A stretch of DNA of 64,000 nucleotides from Protula sp. h YS-2021 (GCA_949752745.1 OX457027.1:62726329-62790328), one strand, 5' to 3'. Shown: positions 31,880-39,305, counted from the first letter of the stretch. Program-made: numbers and translations. The notes: a model not told the origin generated them from the letters alone.

Positions 31880-32101
31880 CTAAATGGTATAGGTGCGTTG
31901 ACGTTGTCTATATACTTCACGATAGCGCGCGCCATTCGACCAAGTATGCAAATGGTCTTTTACATCATGATGATGATCTAGATGATCTATGACTTCTCCT
32001 TCACAACAAGCAATTGTACATCTGATCTTCACAGGAATAGTTGGTTTATCTTCCTCACAACAACAACATAGCTCTTTCAGCCATGTTAAAAATTTTCCCA
32101 T
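31880..32101 (-). CDS. Small protein with lipidation-type N-terminus, 73 residues
   Basis: Family not recognised. The N-terminus MGKFLT fits the N-myristoylation pattern (Gly2, Thr6), and ELCCCCEED follows with four adjacent cysteines suited to palmitoylation. A His/Asp-rich stretch (DHLDHHHDVKDH) could bind metal. The ATG lies 16 bp inside the end of the preceding gene. Membrane association is an inference from the motifs; a role in assembly or entry is possible but not shown. Confidence 0.6.
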   Translation of the reverse strand: MGKFLTWLKELCCCCEEDKPTIPVKIRCTIACCEGEVIDHLDHHHDVKDHLHTWSNGARYREVYRQRQRTYTI

Positions 32102-32664
32102 CCTTCAGGAAACCGTCTTTGTTGACGTTGTTTCATTTCTGTTGTAATGTCGTCACGAGTGGTCTTTTTACTAAACATTGTTTTTGGAATATTAGCATCA
32201 ACAATTTCCTGGATAAACGGATGCCAGCCATGTGGTGGTATGGCTCGTTCTTTTCTTCTTGTCGCCACCAATGCTTCTTTCATCAAATCAACCATGTTGG
32301 AATTTGCTATAATATCGCCCGTTTTCAACACAAGTTCATTCTTCTCTGACCATGTCGTACCATATTTCTTCAGTTCTGCTAAAAGTTGTGTTACTTTTCC
32401 ATGATAGATAGGTTGAAAATGACTTAAAAATAACTTTTCTGGCTTTTCAGGTGGTGATGATGATGAGGGCTTTTGCTGCCTAGACTGACTTGTTCGTAAA
32501 TGACGACCAAGAAGTTGAGATATTTCTATAGCCTTTTCACGTGTTCGTTTCCCACGTAAAAGTTTATTCACTTTCGTTTTGATTTCACCATCTTTACCCT
32601 TCTTTTCTAACAACATTTTATATTCATATTCAGGAATGAGGACCATTTTCATCGTATGTTTCAT
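32086..32664 (-). CDS. Conserved Polinton protein of unknown function, 192 residues
   Basis: It starts at an ATG that overlaps the preceding stop as ATGA. It is Lys-rich, with a Ser/Pro-rich linker (SSSSPPEKPEK) near the middle. The C-terminal half contains IIANSNMVDLMKEAL and IPPHGWHPFIQEIV, a pattern I associate with a recurrent uncharacterised Polinton ORF next to the ATPase block. No enzyme motif or membrane segment is seen. A virion or DNA-packaging accessory role is possible from its position only. Confidence 0.6.
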   Translation of the reverse strand: MKHTMKMVLIPEYEYKMLLEKKGKDGEIKTKVNKLLRGKRTREKAIEISQLLGRHLRTSQSRQQKPSSSSPPEKPEKLFLSHFQPIYHGKVTQLLAELKKYGTTWSEKNELVLKTGDIIANSNMVDLMKEALVATRRKERAIPPHGWHPFIQEIVDANIPKTMFSKKTTRDDITTEMKQRQQRRFPEGWENF

Positions 32665-32987
32665 TTTAGCAGCAGTTTGGCTAACAAGGGCAATGCCAAT
32701 CTAGCAATAACTCCAATGAATCCTCCTTTCTGATTAATCAACTTCTTTTTTCGTCGAAGGGATATCTTCTTATCTGCTAGAGTACGTAGCGTATGACGTT
32801 CACGTTTAAATTCCTTAAACCGTTTTGAGCTTAAGGGTAAATGTCCTTGCAATATATTCAAACAAATTTCAAACAAGCTTGTTAATTCCTCCTTTGTAGC
32901 TTGTTGTAGCAAGGATTTACGTCGTTTAGGCCCACTGCGTGCAAGCAAGTGAAGAAACGGCTGGTTCGCTCGAATACGTTTAGACAT
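32661..32987 (-). CDS. Small basic conserved Polinton protein, 108 residues
   Basis: Very basic throughout (SGPKRRKSLLQQ, KISLRRKKKLINQKGG), ending in a hydrophobic tail (FIGVIARLALPLLAKLLLK). The layout is common in Polintons between the ATPase and capsid genes. It may be a core or membrane-active virion protein released by the protease after NQKGG, but that is inference. It overlaps the ATPase gene by 8 bp and the next gene by ATGA. Confidence 0.6.
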   Translation of the reverse strand: MSKRIRANQPFLHLLARSGPKRRKSLLQQATKEELTSLFEICLNILQGHLPLSSKRFKEFKRERHTLRTLADKKISLRRKKKLINQKGGFIGVIARLALPLLAKLLLK

Positions 32988-33639
32988 CTTGACTGCGAAT
33001 GGTTAAATGACTTGGTTCTTGTTCATACACTGCTTTATCAATATATACATAATGTGTATCTTTTGGTAAAATGCCTGTACGAATACGTAGTTGATCATTT
33101 GTCTTTGGTTTTAAATCAATGAATAAATAACCATGAGGTTTGCTAGTAGCATCTTGATAGGCTTCTATGAGAAATTGAGATCTTCTAGGATACATTTGCC
33201 GCGCCAATGTACTAATTTGTTGACTGTCTCTCGGATTTTTAAACAGAATGATATAATGTGTATTCAAACTAATATTTCGCATCTCTTTCCCATGATGGAA
33301 TAAATTATGCACAATAAAAATAATGCTTAGATTTTGATGACTGCTGCCAACACTAAAGAGACGTGTCATACGCTCATCACTATGGCATTTCGTCATTAAG
33401 TCATCAATGATAAGTAAGTTTGGTTTCTTCGGGTTAAAACGCTCTTCAATGTCATCTGGAATGCCTTGGTAAAATTTCACGCCTTTCATTCCCTTGTACA
33501 AAGGCTGATCTGCTGCATAGAGCCATAAAATGCTTTTTGGAGAGGGTTTAATCAACTTTTGTTCTAGAATTTCCTTCACCAGAGACGTTTTGCCACTGCC
33601 TGTAGGTCCAGAGACTAAACATGTAAATGGATGCTTCAT
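32980..33639 (-). CDS. ATP: A32-type genome-packaging ATPase
   Basis: FtsK/HerA-superfamily ATPase expected to drive DNA into preformed capsids. The 219-residue form starts at the ATG at 33639, which overlaps the integrase stop as ATGA; the upstream in-frame start is only TTG. Walker A is GPTGSGKT (residues 11-18), Walker B is LLIIDDLM (about 76-83), and a sensor-like IIFIVHNLF follows. Length and motifs match Polinton ATPases and the gene is intact. Confidence 0.93.
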   Translation of the reverse strand: MKHPFTCLVSGPTGSGKTSLVKEILEQKLIKPSPKSILWLYAADQPLYKGMKGVKFYQGIPDDIEERFNPKKPNLLIIDDLMTKCHSDERMTRLFSVGSSHQNLSIIFIVHNLFHHGKEMRNISLNTHYIILFKNPRDSQQISTLARQMYPRRSQFLIEAYQDATSKPHGYLFIDLKPKTNDQLRIRTGILPKDTHYVYIDKAVYEQEPSHLTIRSQDV

Positions 33640-34748
33640 TGTTGAATGTCTGTTTCTTTCACCCAACTGTTAAACTTGTTTGGCCAACCTAACCACTTGA
33701 CAAATAATTCTTTCACACCTCCTCCTCGTCTTTTACGTGTTTTCAAGACTTTTTCAATTCTATAAATAGATTCAATATCTTTGGTCACTTTCTGCAGTTC
33801 TTCTTCATAGAAATGACCATCAATATCTTCGTCTAAAAAGTCTTTCACACGATATAAATGTATTCCTTGCTTCTTACAACGATGTGTGACAATGAAGACT
33901 TCTTGCGTCCATTTGATGTGATAATCCCGTTGAAACACATATTTAATGTGAGAAATGCGAACATGATCACCAATGTTAAATTTGTACTTCTTCTTCTTCT
34001 TCTTCTTAGGTTTCAATTTCAGTTTGTCGACATACATATACTTCCACACTTTTGATTCGTTGTCTTTACGAATCTCGGCTGGAGCATATTTATTAGGAAG
34101 AGAACCATGAGGTCTATGGTTGTAATTGTACACCAAGTCTGGAAGAATGTCTAAGTAACGGTAAGTTTGATTATGTAGAAAATACCGATACATCATTCCC
34201 TTTAGAGTACGAATGACTCTTTCAGCAAAGTTGGCTTTGGTTTCATTCTTTGTGGTATAAGCATGAATGCCTTCTTTCTTCAAAAATGCTTTTACCCATC
34301 TGTTTTTAAATTCTGTTCCTTTATCAGACCTTAGAGTTCGCGGTCTTCGTCGTGTGTCATGAAAAATCTTTTGGAAAGCTTGTATGACGCTGGTATGTGA
34401 TTTATTAGGTATTGGCTGTACCCAGACATATTTGGAAAACACATCAATGACAATGAGTAAAAAGCGTATGTCATCATTATAGGGAGCTATGTTTCCCATA
34501 TCAGCCAAATCAATATCCCACATGTCATCAATACCACGTGTAATGACACGTTGTCTTTTGAACCTGTATTTGACAGGTTGGAGTAAACTAAAAGCATCTT
34601 GATCCTGCAACCATTTCTTCACTTGTGACTGTGTGACTGGTTGATTATGTTTTCGTAAGATGTGATACAGTTTGTAAGGACCAGCAAATGCTCCAGGCTG
34701 TCCAGGTTTGAAGTAAATATTGGTCAAGTAGTCTTTCCACGTCGACAT
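33636..34748 (-). CDS. INT: Retroviral-type integrase with C-terminal chromodomain
   Basis: DDE integrase that would insert the linear element and produce the 6-bp target duplication. A TATA box at 34791-34799 supports the ATG at 34748 (370 residues). Core residues are Asp in DIDLADM (about 80), Asp in RSDKGTEF (142) and Glu in NFAERVIRT (176). VYNYNHRPHGSL follows, as in other rve integrases. A Lys run precedes a C-terminal chromodomain (YRIEKVL ... LFVKWLGWPNKFNSWV), which in other elements can direct integration to marked chromatin. No break is seen. Confidence 0.95.
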   Translation of the reverse strand: MSTWKDYLTNIYFKPGQPGAFAGPYKLYHILRKHNQPVTQSQVKKWLQDQDAFSLLQPVKYRFKRQRVITRGIDDMWDIDLADMGNIAPYNDDIRFLLIVIDVFSKYVWVQPIPNKSHTSVIQAFQKIFHDTRRRPRTLRSDKGTEFKNRWVKAFLKKEGIHAYTTKNETKANFAERVIRTLKGMMYRYFLHNQTYRYLDILPDLVYNYNHRPHGSLPNKYAPAEIRKDNESKVWKYMYVDKLKLKPKKKKKKKYKFNIGDHVRISHIKYVFQRDYHIKWTQEVFIVTHRCKKQGIHLYRVKDFLDEDIDGHFYEEELQKVTKDIESIYRIEKVLKTRKRRGGGVKELFVKWLGWPNKFNSWVKETDIQQ

Positions 34749-34790
34749 GGTCACACCGAATGAAAACCACCTTCTCAACAGAACAGCTTT

Positions 34791-34799
34791 TATTTTATA
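34791..34799 (-). promoter_or_regulatory. TATA box of the integrase operon-like cluster
   Basis: TATAAAATA on the minus strand lies about 45 bp before the integrase ATG. The four genes downstream (ATPase, 108-, 192- and 73-residue proteins) overlap head to tail and may share this promoter. Confidence 0.55.
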
Positions 34800-34853
34800 A
34801 CTCAACCAACATCACTTAACTAACATGCATTTATAACTTAACTAACAAGTTTT

Positions 34854-35186
34854 TTACAAATCAAGTATAGATACAATGGTATGAATAACTGGAGACCATT
34901 GGTCTTCAATGAACACTAACCAATGACTGAGTTCATCCAATGTAATAGCATCTACACCATATTTCTCACAACGTTGATTTGCATTCTCTAACACTTTATC
35001 TAAATGCATGTAATATTTAGCTTCATTCCAATATGTATAAACAGATGCAAAATGACAAGTATGTTCTTGACACTCTTCATGTTGACAAGCAGGACAGACT
35101 AAATATGCAAACTTTTTTACAGCGGATAACATTTCTTCACAATAAGCTTTTTGCACAATATATTGTCTCAGTGTCATGTCCGCCAT
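34854..35186 (-). CDS. Unknown Polinton accessory protein, family H member 1
   Basis: 110 residues from the ATG at 35186, the first ATG after the TTG-started longer form. A Cys/His cluster (CPACQHEECQEHTCHF) could bind zinc. The rest is predicted helical: YWNEAKYYMHLDKVLENANQRC, then an acidic ITLDELSHW segment and a final helix. The spacing of the aromatic-W-acidic motif, Cys and acidic D/E segment resembles the genes at 35741-36250 and 37003-37410, so I treat them as one diverged family. Function is unknown. Confidence 0.5.
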   Translation of the reverse strand: MADMTLRQYIVQKAYCEEMLSAVKKFAYLVCPACQHEECQEHTCHFASVYTYWNEAKYYMHLDKVLENANQRCEKYGVDAITLDELSHWLVFIEDQWSPVIHTIVSILDL

Positions 35187-35287
35187 TGTGCAGTCTTGAA
35201 TCAATGCAACACAAGTTAAACATACTTCAAATTTACATGTTCACACGTCTGCACACCATGACGGTTGGCAAGCAAATGAAAAAGTCT

Positions 35288-35725
35288 CTAACCCTCACAC
35301 AACAGTTCTAACAACTTTCCCATGATATTCTGACCAGGATATCTGGATGACACTTGTTTCACACCAGCTCCCCACCAATGATCATACGTTGCTTCAACTA
35401 AAGTTTTGTCTTTACATTCTTTCAACTTGTTGCGAAACAATACACACTGATCCAGTTTGACTTGTAAAACATCTTGCATTTTGCTTCTCTTCACTGTATG
35501 CCATAAAGGACATGGCTTTATCACTTTAGCAATACGTTTTGCTTCATATCCATTTCTACATGAAGCAATGGCTGAAGCAATATCTTGACGGTGATGAAAC
35601 ACTGCTTTCTCATATTGATACAACGCTTCACTTGAGTTGAACACATGTCCATACTTTTCAAGTCGTGTTGGAAACATATTTGAAAGAACGTCCTTATGAC
35701 CGCTGAATAGTACAAGATTCTTCAT
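35288..35725 (-). CDS. NADAR-domain protein (YbiA-like), 145 residues
   Basis: The whole protein is one NADAR domain. It shows FSGHKDVLSNMFP at the start, FNSSEALYQYEKA with the conserved Ser-Glu and Gln, NGYEAKRIAK, KMQDVLQVKLDQC, EATYDHWWGAGV and PGQNIMGKLL. Family members are N-glycosidases; some bacterial and phage members remove ADP-ribose from guanine in DNA, and YbiA/RibX-type act on riboflavin intermediates. Here a role in reversing host ADP-ribosylation or in NAD-related defence is inferred. The gene starts 15 bp after the spliced stop of the upstream gene, so both may share a transcript. Confidence 0.88.
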   Translation of the reverse strand: MKNLVLFSGHKDVLSNMFPTRLEKYGHVFNSSEALYQYEKAVFHHRQDIASAIASCRNGYEAKRIAKVIKPCPLWHTVKRSKMQDVLQVKLDQCVLFRNKLKECKDKTLVEATYDHWWGAGVKQVSSRYPGQNIMGKLLELLCEG

Positions 35726-35740
35726 GTTGACTTTGCTTCT

Positions 35741-36250
35741 TTATTCTGACATGTCGGTTTCTTCCTGTAATAAAATATCTTTTAATATATTTGCTGCCTC
35801 TTCTATCATATTCTTTCTTTGTTTACGTTGAAACCACTCACATAAAACTAAATTTGCTAGTAAGAAAAACATTGTTATGTCTTTGAGAAACAATTCACTA
35901 TGTTGTCATAAACATGTTTAAAAAAGGTTTTTATAACTTACCTGATAAAGCTGCTCGGTTTCCTCTTCTTCTTTACAACAATCTCTCAAATGATCAACCA
36001 CGGTGAAATATACTTCCACATCAGTGCGAGCAGAATAAAGTGCAGAATCAAAGTCAAAGTCAGGATCTTCTTCTATTCCAGTTTTATGACATTCTCCAAG
36101 AAATCTTGAATGCAGTTCAATCACATCAAGACTATGATGTACAACATCCCAAAAAGCATCCAAATGATAAAGTTGATAGTCTGGAGTGCCACAGCAAGCA
36201 AGTTTAGCAATCATCAAGTCAATATAAGCATTTTTAAAACATGCGTCCAT
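35741..36250 (-). CDS. Unknown accessory protein with an intron, family H member 2
   Basis: Exon 1 is 36250-35942 and exon 2 is 35764-35741, with a 177-bp intron (35941-35765). The donor is CAG|GTAAGT and the acceptor TTTTATTACAG. Both junctions are phase 0, and splicing replaces an unspliced tail with eight codons ending TAA. The product is 110 residues: FKNAYIDLMIAKL, LDAFWDVVHH, FLGEC, an acidic DPDFDFDSAL and DVEVYFTVVDHL. It resembles the gene at 37003-37410 in order and spacing. The function is unknown; it looks helical and acidic. Confidence 0.6.
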
Positions 36251-36274
36251 CTTGTTTCAGTGTCTTGTGGGCTT

Positions 36275-36922
36275 TTACTTTGCTTCACTGACTTTAAGTA
36301 CTCCACACTTGCCGCAGAAGTTGCTTGGTTCACACAACTTGCAATTATACTTATGGCAGTGGCACTGATAATCCTCCATATATCCACAAGCACCGCAATA
36401 GTCACAGGTAAGTCCAAGTTGATTTTGTACGTTCATGTTCTCCAACTGAACTTCAGCCAGCCTTTTCTTGGATAGCTTTGACAACTTCATCCGACCATCC
36501 TTTTGCAGCTTGATGATCGTTTTCTTGTCATGACATTCCTCACATGGTGATAGAGCTGAGTTGATGTTGTCCATCTCCTGAAGCAGTGTCTCCCATTCAC
36601 CATCATTCATGTTGATGTGATGTGTGTATTCTTTCCCTTCAAACCGTGACGTGCGCACAAAACTCACATAACGCATATCCAAGTATGAAATGACTTCAAG
36701 CCACTTCGTTTGCGTTAAGTACAGTTTGAAGCCAATGTCGCGTAAATTTTTCAAGCTTTGGCATACAATCTTCCACAAAGATGGTGAATAAGCACACCAT
36801 CTCTCTCCACGTGTGATGCGTAGAAATGGCCCATATTCTCCATGCTCCACAGTAATGGTTAAGTTAGCACTAATTTTAAAGCTGCTGCTGCGCTGCGTTG
36901 CGTTGCTTGTCTTGTTCTCCAT
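36275..36922 (-). CDS. PC4-like repeat protein with Cys-rich zinc-type tail, 215 residues
   Basis: The TATA box at 36999-37007 supports the ATG at 36922. Residues about 20-57 (LTITVEHGEYGPFLRI ... PSLWKIVCQSL) and 64-120 (RYVSFVRTSRF ... HHINMNDGEWETLLQEM) repeat the strand-strand-Trp-helix module of the plus-strand PC4-like genes. The C-terminal part has CxxC pairs: CEEC at 127-130, then a cluster at 173-207 (CDYCGACG, CHCHKYNCKLC, CGKCG). A nucleic-acid-binding regulator is a reasonable inference. It lies between the two family H genes. Confidence 0.6.
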   Translation of the reverse strand: MENKTSNATQRSSSFKISANLTITVEHGEYGPFLRITRGERWCAYSPSLWKIVCQSLKNLRDIGFKLYLTQTKWLEVISYLDMRYVSFVRTSRFEGKEYTHHINMNDGEWETLLQEMDNINSALSPCEECHDKKTIIKLQKDGRMKLSKLSKKRLAEVQLENMNVQNQLGLTCDYCGACGYMEDYQCHCHKYNCKLCEPSNFCGKCGVLKVSEAK

Positions 36923-36998
36923 GGCTGCTACAATGTACTGATGATCCACTCCCTCCAACTGTCTGCTGAGAAATGACTTCACTCTGCTGAGTTCACTC

Positions 36999-37007
36999 CC
37001 TTTTATA
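36999..37007 (-). promoter_or_regulatory. TATA box overlapping the stop codon of the upstream gene
   Basis: TATAAAAGG on the minus strand contains the TAA stop (37003-37005) of the 37003-37410 gene, and lies about 77 bp before the ATG at 36922. This is the second stop/TATA fusion in the element. Confidence 0.6.
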
Positions 37008-37410
37008 CCCAACTATCTGCTGAGTCAGCTTTCTTTTCAAAGAACTTGCAAAGTTTTGAATTCACTTCAACTCGTCCATGGTTGAATCGGACAAGCTCTG
37101 ATACATTCGTCTTCAATGGAACATCATCATCATAATGTAAAATGATTCTTGCAGCCACATCTAACATGAGCTCAACTGCCCAAATTGTATTCACGTTGAT
37201 AAATGCTAAATCAATGTCATAAGTTAACGGTAAATGTAGATCTTCACATTCACGTAGAAACGAGCGGATGAAACGATCTCTTGGAATGGTCTTTCCAACA
37301 GCTTCCCAATGCTGATGTAAGTTCTTCACTTGCAGCATCCAATCCGATTCAAAAGCAGGAAGCTTTGAAAACACATAGTCAGCATAATTCACTTTGAAGA
37401 CGTCATCCAT
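37003..37410 (-). CDS. Unknown accessory protein, family H member 3
   Basis: 135 residues from the ATG at 37410. The TATA box at 37464-37472 makes the upstream in-frame ATG (37446) too close to the transcription start. Order of landmarks: VFKVNYADYVFSKL, LHQHWEAVGK, FLRECED, YDIDLAFINV, WAVELMLDVAARI, and a basic C-terminus. The first 90 residues parallel the spliced gene at 35741-36250. No known domain is recognised; it is predicted largely helical. Confidence 0.55.
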   Translation of the reverse strand: MDDVFKVNYADYVFSKLPAFESDWMLQVKNLHQHWEAVGKTIPRDRFIRSFLRECEDLHLPLTYDIDLAFINVNTIWAVELMLDVAARIILHYDDDVPLKTNVSELVRFNHGRVEVNSKLCKFFEKKADSADSWV

Positions 37411-37463
37411 GGTCTCTACACATCGATGAAGAAGCAATGTTGACATTGTAGATGGTTTTACCT

Positions 37464-37472
37464 CCTTTTATA
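37464..37472 (-). promoter_or_regulatory. TATA box of the 37003-37410 gene
   Basis: TATAAAAGG on the minus strand, a few bases after the stop codon of the CARD-like gene at 37479 and 54 bp before the chosen ATG. Confidence 0.6.
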
Positions 37473-37478
37473 CAGATG

Positions 37479-37844
37479 TTACATGTAGGTTTTCATGAGA
37501 TGTTTGTAAAATCGCGGAGTCATGTCATTGAAACCGTCGAGAAAGGTTGTTGGTAAACCGTTTGTTAGCGATTGTACCATGACAATCACTAAAAAGTCTC
37601 CTGGGGTCCGATGCCCTAGTATCCATTGAAACAGCATTGACATAGTGAAATGTCCTTTTTCATAGAGGTAAGCCATCATATCATACACATGAATGCGTTC
37701 TTCAAGGTATTTGAAACCATGCAACATGACCTTTGCACATTTGAATTCACGATCCTCATCCAGAGACTTTGGCGCCGGTAGAGATAAAGTCTTAAAAAGT
37801 TCCTCATGAAGACTTTTAATAAGTTGAATGAAACGTTGAGTCAT
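37479..37844 (-). CDS. CARD-like death-fold protein, 121 residues
   Basis: Residues about 35-115 follow the helix pattern of a caspase-recruitment domain: a first helix (AKVMLHGFKYLEERI), then VYDMMAYLYEKGHFT with the usual Gly-hydrophobic-Thr turn. LFQWILGHRT, a hydrophobic helix VIVMVQSL, and GLPTTFLDGFNDM complete the pattern. CARDs form homotypic contacts in apoptosis and inflammasome signalling. A stand-alone CARD would be suited to blocking or rewiring such signalling; this role is inferred. Its ATG overlaps the preceding stop as ATGA, so it should be translated with the upstream gene. Confidence 0.6.
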   Translation of the reverse strand: MTQRFIQLIKSLHEELFKTLSLPAPKSLDEDREFKCAKVMLHGFKYLEERIHVYDMMAYLYEKGHFTMSMLFQWILGHRTPGDFLVIVMVQSLTNGLPTTFLDGFNDMTPRFYKHLMKTYM

Positions 37845-38617
37845 AGCTTCGGAGAACTTTGGCTCTGACGCCGGAACATGTTCTGTGTTTCCTTGTAGAT
37901 GAGTTGAATGACGGTATTCACTTCTTCCGTTAGATACATGTACGTGTGGTTGTTGAAAAAGCCTTCTTCACATAAACACCATAAAATGTTACAATCAATC
38001 AGAGGAAGTACTGCTCGAAAGTTCCGTTTCAACATTATAACATCTTCCTCAGTAACAGGTATGGTCTTACTCGATTCAATTTTAGATTTCAGCTGTTTGT
38101 CTTCTCCGTCATCGCTTGACATGTCCACTTCTGAATCCTCATTATCGCTTGACATGTCCAATTCTGAATCCTCATCATCATCACTCACTTCGTTTTCCTC
38201 ATAATGTGCTAGATGCGCTTTTAACTTTGCACTTAGTTGTGAGTTGTCACCATTGATAAGTCTATTCGCAACCCAGAACGGGTAGTCAGACCCCTCAGGA
38301 TCTGGCATTTCTTGCTGCACTGCAGCGACATCTGATGGTGCATTTAATGCTTCCTCCTGAGGCATTGCTTGTTGCACTGTAGCGACATCTGATGGTGCAT
38401 TTAACGCTTCATCCTGAGGCATTGCTTGTTGCACTGTAGCGACATCTGATGGTGCATTTAACGCTTCCTCCTGAGGCATTGCTTGTTGCACTGTAGCGAC
38501 ATCTGGCAGAACAACTAACGCTTCCTTCAAAGCTGTTTCAGCGTCTTCAAAGAACGCATCTATCTCTTCCAACGATAATAATGTATCATCAAAAGTAACT
38601 GTTTCAAAGTCATCCAT
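37841..38617 (-). CDS. Right-end acidic protein with internal repeats and a CARD-like C-terminus, 258 residues
   Basis: It starts at the ATG at 38617, about 55 bp after TATATAAG. The acidic N-terminus (FDDTLLSLEEIDAFFEDAE) is followed by four 22-residue repeats built on SDVATVQQAMPQEEALNAP (38300-38500). An Asp/Ser/Glu-rich stretch (DDEDSELDMSSDNEDSEVD) follows, like casein kinase 2 targets. The last 60 residues (LKRNFRAVLPLI, ILWCLCEEGFFN) resemble the first three helices of a CARD. It may be an early regulator; the acidic regions could act in transcription. It overlaps the second CARD-like gene by ATGA. Confidence 0.6.
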   Translation of the reverse strand: MDDFETVTFDDTLLSLEEIDAFFEDAETALKEALVVLPDVATVQQAMPQEEALNAPSDVATVQQAMPQDEALNAPSDVATVQQAMPQEEALNAPSDVAAVQQEMPDPEGSDYPFWVANRLINGDNSQLSAKLKAHLAHYEENEVSDDDEDSELDMSSDNEDSEVDMSSDDGEDKQLKSKIESSKTIPVTEEDVIMLKRNFRAVLPLIDCNILWCLCEEGFFNNHTYMYLTEEVNTVIQLIYKETQNMFRRQSQSSPKL

Positions 38618-38670
38618 GTCTATGTTGATAGCTGGTGTGTCTGACGATGCCTAAGCCTCGAGACACTACA

Positions 38671-38678
38671 CTTATATA
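38671..38678 (-). promoter_or_regulatory. TATA box of the right-end gene
   Basis: TATATAAG on the minus strand, 54-61 bp before the ATG at 38617. It is the inverted-repeat counterpart of 22612-22619. Confidence 0.7.
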
Positions 38679-38832
38679 CGATTTTATCATGCTGAATCAA
38701 CGATTTCATCATGCTGATTCAGCACAATTTTTTTTAGTTTGTTCTCCTGGGGGGGGGGGGGGGGTCGGTACATAGACTGTCCTAGGGGGGGGGGTACATA
38801 GTCTGTCCTAGGGGGGGGGGTCGGTCGACCCA

Positions 38833-39305
38833 AAAAATGAAAAATGTTCAGAATCGTCTGAAACGGATAAATATGCAAAAATCACAATTTCGAGGGGGGG
38901 GGGTCGAAAAAATGAAAAATGTTCAGAATCGTCTGAAACGGATGAATATGCAAAAATCACAATTTCGAGGGGGGGGGGGGGTCGAAAAAATGAAAAATGT
39001 TCAGAATCGTCTGAAACGGATAAATATGCAAAAATCACAATTTCGAGGGGGGGGGGGGGGTCGGTCGAAAAAATGAAAAATGTTCAGAATCGTCTGAAAC
39101 GGATAAATATGCAAAAATCACAATTTCGAGGGGGGGGGGTCGAAAAAATGAAAAATGTTTAGAATCGTCTGAAACGGATAAATATGCAAAAATCACAATT
39201 TCGAGGGGGGGGGGGGGTCGGTCGACCCAAAAAATGCAAAATGTTCAGAATCGTCTGAAACGGATAAATATGCAAAAATCACAATTTCGAGGGGGGGGGG
39301 GGGGG
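38833..39305. repeat. Six tandem units with long G-tracts
   Basis: Each unit reads AATGAAAAATGTTCAGAATC, then a CGTCTGAAACGGATAAATAT-type middle, then CACAATTTCGAGG running into 9-16 G and GTCGA. Copies start near 38833, 38908, 38985, 39068, 39144 and 39230. Small ORFs across them are artefacts. Confidence 0.92.

Noticed and set aside
38687..39076. Small ORFs on both strands over the right-end G-tract array
   Set aside because: Open frames arise from the 72-87 bp repeat period and change with G-run length; no conserved content.
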